A DNA stretch of 47,767 nt from a virus. The translations under genes were made by a program, and so were the position numbers. The notes under the pieces are model-generated. The model had not been told where the DNA came from, made no database searches, and saw only the letters and a program-made list of their open reading frames with translations. The stretch covers positions 1 to 47,767 of IMG/VR virus record IMGVR_UViG_3300042938_001376. One strand, 5' to 3'. Shown one piece after another: positions 44,348 through 47,767 of this stretch; the stretch's first letter is position 1; every line of letters starts with the position of its first letter.

Positions 44348-44987
44348 AAATTTAATTAGACATATATTAAAAGAAGAGGTTAATAAGAAATACTCAAAGC
44401 CAACACCAAGTGTGGATAAACTTATCTATAGGTGGTTAAACGACTATGTTGATGGCGCACAAATGTATCATGACAAATCTTGGGAAACAAGACATGATTT
44501 TGAATGGTGTAACGACGGAAAAGAAATAATGAGTGTTATATTATTCTTCCATGATGATGAAAATGTTTTTGATGATAAAAGAAAAACGGAAGAAAGAGAT
44601 TTTGAAAGTGGTGAATTACAAATGCCTAAAGATATATTTGATGAATTAAATTCAGACATTCCCGTAAGAAAAAACTATTTAAAATATGTTATTCAAGACT
44701 GGTTTGAAGACACATTTTTAGAAACAATCCAAAATAAAATGGGAAGAAATGATATAACAATAGATGAATTTTCTGTACATCCAGAAAAAACTCAAATTTG
44801 CGTTCCTCCTGTTTCAAAACCTGAAGGAGTTACAAATGATGAAATGATTGATTTTATTGTCAAAAATACTTTATGGAAAGCAAACGATTTAATTAAAAAA
44901 GAAAAAGAAACTCCTGGTTATATTGATAAATTATATGTAGATAAACTTCGTGAGGTCGAAATAGATAGAGTAAGAGGAAGTAGATAG
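44337..44987 (+). CDS. Leader-tagged protein
   Basis: 216 residues from the ATG at 44337; ATGs at 44331 and 44334 are alternatives. Opens MENRNLIRHILKE|E; LKE predicts cleavage after 13. Acidic, with SVDKLIYRWLNDYVDGAQMY, DFEWCNDGKEIMSVILFFHD, KYVIQDWFEDTFLETIQNKM. The end (IDRVRGSR) is basic. Unrecognised; probably alpha/beta. Confidence 0.85.
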   Translation: MENRNLIRHILKEEVNKKYSKPTPSVDKLIYRWLNDYVDGAQMYHDKSWETRHDFEWCNDGKEIMSVILFFHDDENVFDDKRKTEERDFESGELQMPKDIFDELNSDIPVRKNYLKYVIQDWFEDTFLETIQNKMGRNDITIDEFSVHPEKTQICVPPVSKPEGVTNDEMIDFIVKNTLWKANDLIKKEKETPGYIDKLYVDKLREVEIDRVRGSR

Positions 44988-44989
44988 TA

Positions 44990-46051
44990 ATGAGAGAACT
45001 TATTAAACACATATTAAAAGAAAATAGACTCCAACAAGAGCTGAAACAATTTATCGAAGATAATAATATCTTTGATGCTGCTGAAATGGTTGGTGGACTG
45101 GATAATCTTAAAAGTATATTCAAAGATGACCTCGAAGTTTCTGAAATATTAGATGAATTAACAGGTGTTGTTGATTTTGAAATGTATTACGATGGGAAAT
45201 TTAAAAGTGATAAATTTGTTGTATTTCCAATTAAATATGAAATAATAGGTATTGGAAAAAATATATGGGGCACACATTCTTGGCCTGAATTAAATCTTAT
45301 TTATGATGACAGTAAATTAACTTCGGTGGAAAAAAACAAACTGATAACCATTATTTCGGTAATTCAAAATGACAACACTGTAGGAAAGTTAAAAACTAAA
45401 TCATTTGATTTTGGGAAGTCCACTTATTTTGATGTTACACAAATAAACGGTAATGATGTCGATATACATGATTATGATGACTCTTTTTCAATAGAAGATG
45501 TAGAGAGAATACACGACAAACTTTATGGCGAATCTGAAAGTTTAAATGAAAGTAATAATTCGGACATTATTAATCTAATAAAAACGGATGGATTATTTTA
45601 TGCTGCAAAATTGGTTGGAGGATTAGACAATTTAAAAAAAATATTCAAAGACGACCCCGAAATGGTTGAAAGAATTGAAAACCAAAAAGGTTTGGTTGAG
45701 GTATCTTGGACAACGGATGGGGACGAACCATCAATTGTTTTACCATTTAAAACTATCGATGCCGGATGGAATAGGTGGATGTCTAATAGTTGGCCAATAG
45801 TTAATATTATTTATAATGAAAATAAATTAACGGAAGATGAGAATCATAAATTTAAAGATTTTTTATATGATTCTTTTAATGATGAGTCTTCAGTAAAAGT
45901 TGTTAAATTGGATAGTAATGAACATAGGATGCCTCAAACCTATGTTCAGTTGGGGGAAATAAACGGAAAGACTGCACAACGACCAAACAACATAAGTCGT
46001 AGTTATGATTTGTCTGACATTCAGGATATAGTAGAAACGTTAAAAGCATAA
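44990..46051 (+). CDS. Leader-tagged protein with internal duplication
   Basis: 353 residues opening MRELIKHILKE|N; LKE predicts cleavage after 11. Two related halves: FIEDNNIFDAAEMVGGLDNL, KSIFKDD versus LIKTDGLFYAAKLVGGLDNL, KKIFKDD (about residues 18-50 and 193-225), each followed by a beta-rich domain with THSWPELNLIYDDSKLTSVE / SNSWPIVNIIYNENKLTEDE. The V-G-G-L-D-N-L helix looks like a small helical bundle. The duplication suggests a two-site binder. No catalytic motif. Confidence 0.87.
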   Translation: MRELIKHILKENRLQQELKQFIEDNNIFDAAEMVGGLDNLKSIFKDDLEVSEILDELTGVVDFEMYYDGKFKSDKFVVFPIKYEIIGIGKNIWGTHSWPELNLIYDDSKLTSVEKNKLITIISVIQNDNTVGKLKTKSFDFGKSTYFDVTQINGNDVDIHDYDDSFSIEDVERIHDKLYGESESLNESNNSDIINLIKTDGLFYAAKLVGGLDNLKKIFKDDPEMVERIENQKGLVEVSWTTDGDEPSIVLPFKTIDAGWNRWMSNSWPIVNIIYNENKLTEDENHKFKDFLYDSFNDESSVKVVKLDSNEHRMPQTYVQLGEINGKTAQRPNNISRSYDLSDIQDIVETLKA

Positions 46052-46053
46052 TA

Positions 46054-46497
46054 ATGAGAGGACTTATTAAACACATATTAAATGAAGAGGTATCTAAACA
46101 ACAAATAGATAAGGGTATTGATATTGTTGTTAACGGATTAAAGAACGAGTTTCCATTTGTTGTTGGTTGGCAATTACATAACGACTATGAGGAATATAGG
46201 ACAAGTATTTATATTGATTTAGTTGTTGAATATGAAAAGGTAAAAGAATTTTATGGTTTGGAAAAAAAACGGATGTATAACCTTGAATATATTAAAAACA
46301 AACAAATAGCATATGTCCTTACTCCATTTGATTATGAAGGTAAATTTGACCCCTATATAGAGTCTCAAAAATTAGGTGAATATGTGTTTGAGATGTATGA
46401 ATATATACCTGACGAATTAAAATTAGAAGAGAGTTATACGTATGGATCTGTGACAGGATATAAAGGATTAAAAGTTGATGATTATATTTTTATTTAA
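46054..46497 (+). CDS. Leader-tagged small protein
   Basis: 147 residues opening MRGLIKHILNE|E; LNE predicts cleavage after 11. A helix (QIDKGIDIVVNGLKNEFPFV) and strands (VGWQLHNDYEEYRTSIYIDL, VVEYEKVKEF) follow, ending TGYKGLKVDDYIFI. Same helix-then-strands layout as 46497 and the start of 46822. TAATG overlap with the next gene. Confidence 0.86.
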   Translation: MRGLIKHILNEEVSKQQIDKGIDIVVNGLKNEFPFVVGWQLHNDYEEYRTSIYIDLVVEYEKVKEFYGLEKKRMYNLEYIKNKQIAYVLTPFDYEGKFDPYIESQKLGEYVFEMYEYIPDELKLEESYTYGSVTGYKGLKVDDYIFI

Positions 46498-46820
46498 TGA
46501 GAAAACTAATTAGACACATATTGAAAGAAGAAACTGAGGACATTGACAAAAAAGTTATGAATTTTCTTATGCGAAGATATAAAGTTGAAGAAATAAATAT
46601 TGATGACCAGATTAGATTTAAAAAAGTTTATTTCAAAGTAGATGACGATTATTATAATATTGGAACTTTTGATAATAAAAAAAGACAAGTAAGATTGATA
46701 TTGAATATGTTAGAAGATAATAACGTTACAGAACCAATTGATAATTTTTCAAATGAAAACAATCCATATAGACAAAAAGTGGTTAGAACAATTAAAAAGT
46801 TTTTATCCCAAGTAATGTAA
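46497..46820 (+). CDS. Leader-tagged small protein
   Basis: 107 residues opening MRKLIRHILKE|E; LKE predicts cleavage after 11. DIDKKVMNFLMRRYKVEEIN, then strands QIRFKKVYFKVDDDYYNIGT, then a basic helix (NPYRQKVVRTIKKFLSQVM). Function unknown. Confidence 0.86.
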   Translation: MRKLIRHILKEETEDIDKKVMNFLMRRYKVEEINIDDQIRFKKVYFKVDDDYYNIGTFDNKKRQVRLILNMLEDNNVTEPIDNFSNENNPYRQKVVRTIKKFLSQVM

Positions 46821-46821
46821 C

Positions 46822-47767
46822 ATGAACATAAAAAAGAACATAAAAAAAGTATTAAAAGAGGAGACTAATAAATTTGAGTTAGTTAAGAATTTTATATATA
46901 CCATGTTTGATAATATTATAGATTTAGAATACATCGCCAAAAGAAATGAGATTATGGTTTACTATGATGCATGGGAAGAGTTAGAGAGTTCAGAAATATG
47001 TGATACTATAAATAAGTTTACCGGTTTAAATGTTGTTCCTTGGTATGACTACAAGAAACGAACAGAATTAAAAAAGGAACCTGATTTTTATTTAGATACT
47101 GAAAGATATGAGGAAGAACTTAATGAAAATTATAGCCCAGCAGGAAAAGAAATTACACCAAACAAAATTGTTATACATAAATCCAATCCAAAGTTTAGAG
47201 ATAGAATATCAAATGAAGGGTTAAAGGCAATTGCTGGTGAATGTTATAAAATATACGCAGGATATGGTGAAAAATGTATACCTGCAATATTTGCAACCAA
47301 CTCGACAAATAAACGAGCGTGGTTTGATTCTACATATGACGACGATGTATGGACAATCAATACAGAATTAATACCTAATGTTAAGTGGTATAAAGATAGA
47401 CATTTTGAATCATCTAAGAAACATATAGTTACGTTTGATAACATACCATCAGAAGCAATAGAATTAATGCGTGAAGGTACTGGCAGAGATATGATAAGAG
47501 AATCCAAAGAAGAGTCACAAAAAGAAATGATTGAGAATGTATTAAATAATATAATACTACCTGAATATGACCACGTAATATGTGGGTTTGAAGTTAAGGT
47601 GCCTAATGAAAGGGTTGATGATTTGGGAGAAAATCCATCAAAATATCAAACCAATCAATTAAAGTTTGTAAGTGTTACCGTAACATTTATTGGTGGACAT
47701 GGAACAAAACTTTTTCCACAAACTCAAGGGATTAAACAAATGTATGATAACATATTGGATGAGATTT
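46822..47767 (+). CDS. Leader-tagged protein with possible ADP-ribosyltransferase-like domain, 3' partial
   Basis: The ATG at 46822 opens MNIKKNIKKVLKE|E; LKE predicts cleavage after 13. The frame is open to the window edge (315 codons). Residues about 113-215: NKIVIHKSNPKFRDRISNEG, LKAIAGECYK, CIPAIFATNS, WTINTELIPNVKW, HIVTFDNIPSEAIEL. The H-x-S ... I-x-x-x-G-L start plus the following strands resemble ADP-ribosyltransferase-like (KptA/ART) folds, which are often hard to recognise by sequence. T4 Alt is a packaged ADP-ribosyltransferase with the same type of capsid-targeting leader. A second alpha/beta part follows (YDHVICGFEVKVPNERVDDL). ART call tentative. Confidence 0.8.
   Translation, partial: MNIKKNIKKVLKEETNKFELVKNFIYTMFDNIIDLEYIAKRNEIMVYYDAWEELESSEICDTINKFTGLNVVPWYDYKKRTELKKEPDFYLDTERYEEELNENYSPAGKEITPNKIVIHKSNPKFRDRISNEGLKAIAGECYKIYAGYGEKCIPAIFATNSTNKRAWFDSTYDDDVWTINTELIPNVKWYKDRHFESSKKHIVTFDNIPSEAIELMREGTGRDMIRESKEESQKEMIENVLNNIILPEYDHVICGFEVKVPNERVDDLGENPSKYQTNQLKFVSVTVTFIGGHGTKLFPQTQGIKQMYDNILDEI

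Overview
KIND OF ORGANISM. The window is strongly A+T-rich, densely packed, and almost all genes read on the + strand (exceptions at 17111, 28524 and 42944). Many neighbours overlap by 1-4 bases, and clear Shine-Dalgarno sites are missing. Host-type promoters match the Bacteroidota -7 box TAnnTTTG. Nine non-lipoprotein signal peptides place Gln at or next to the predicted cleavage site, and one protein ends in a type IX secretion sorting domain, so the host is very probably a Flavobacterium-like bacterium. A large tailed phage is the best reading of the genome itself: GH24 lysozyme, GIY-YIG/NUMOD3 homing endonuclease, phage-type ThyA, RNA ligase and many small phage-family ORFs. No terminase, capsid, tail, polymerase or integrase gene lies in the window, so the phage assignment is inferred.

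LAYOUT. 1-3500: small phage ORFs, a secreted protein and thymidylate synthase. 3580-14225: an envelope and surface block, with a cohesin/dockerin-like T9SS protein, a holin-like protein, two CsgG-like proteins, two predicted outer-membrane barrels, a C-type lectin, a secreted nuclease, a secreted zincin-like protein and an 11-mer coiled coil. 14300-23370: metallophosphoesterases, a P-loop polynucleotide-kinase-like protein, a cREC protein and an RNA ligase, interrupted by a surface-protein cassette flanked by 17-bp direct repeats and by leader-bearing genes. 23418-29900: small membrane proteins, a Cys-repeat protein, a promoter-to-terminator noncoding RNA with a possible pseudoknot, a HAD protein of RNA-repair type, and small phage ORFs. 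29914-47767: mostly large acidic proteins and leader-bearing proteins, plus lysozyme-LysM, homing endonuclease, thioredoxin, a DUF932 protein and a Zn-finger protein.

HOW IT MAY WORK TOGETHER. The main observation is a set of 19 otherwise mostly dissimilar proteins that start with one of four related short leaders (MKIIITESQ-, IRLTESxL-, LI(R/K)xxLKE- or RxxQLMLxE-type). Every leader ends within residues 11-22 in (L/I)-x-E, or in one case LLE. That is the site cut by the T4-type prohead protease in capsid-targeting sequences of T4 internal proteins and Alt. I infer that these are virion cargo proteins, packaged and delivered to the host. Domains seen behind the leaders include an HExxH protein, a PD-(D/E)XK-like nuclease, lysozyme-LysM, a flavodoxin/FMN-reductase-like protein and a possible ADP-ribosyltransferase-like protein. 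Their 5' ends are mostly preceded by TATTTAT 4-6 bases before ATG (a candidate late promoter). RNA-repair and housekeeping genes are instead preceded by TAnnTTTG, also often exactly 4 bases before the start codon, which suggests widespread leaderless mRNAs.
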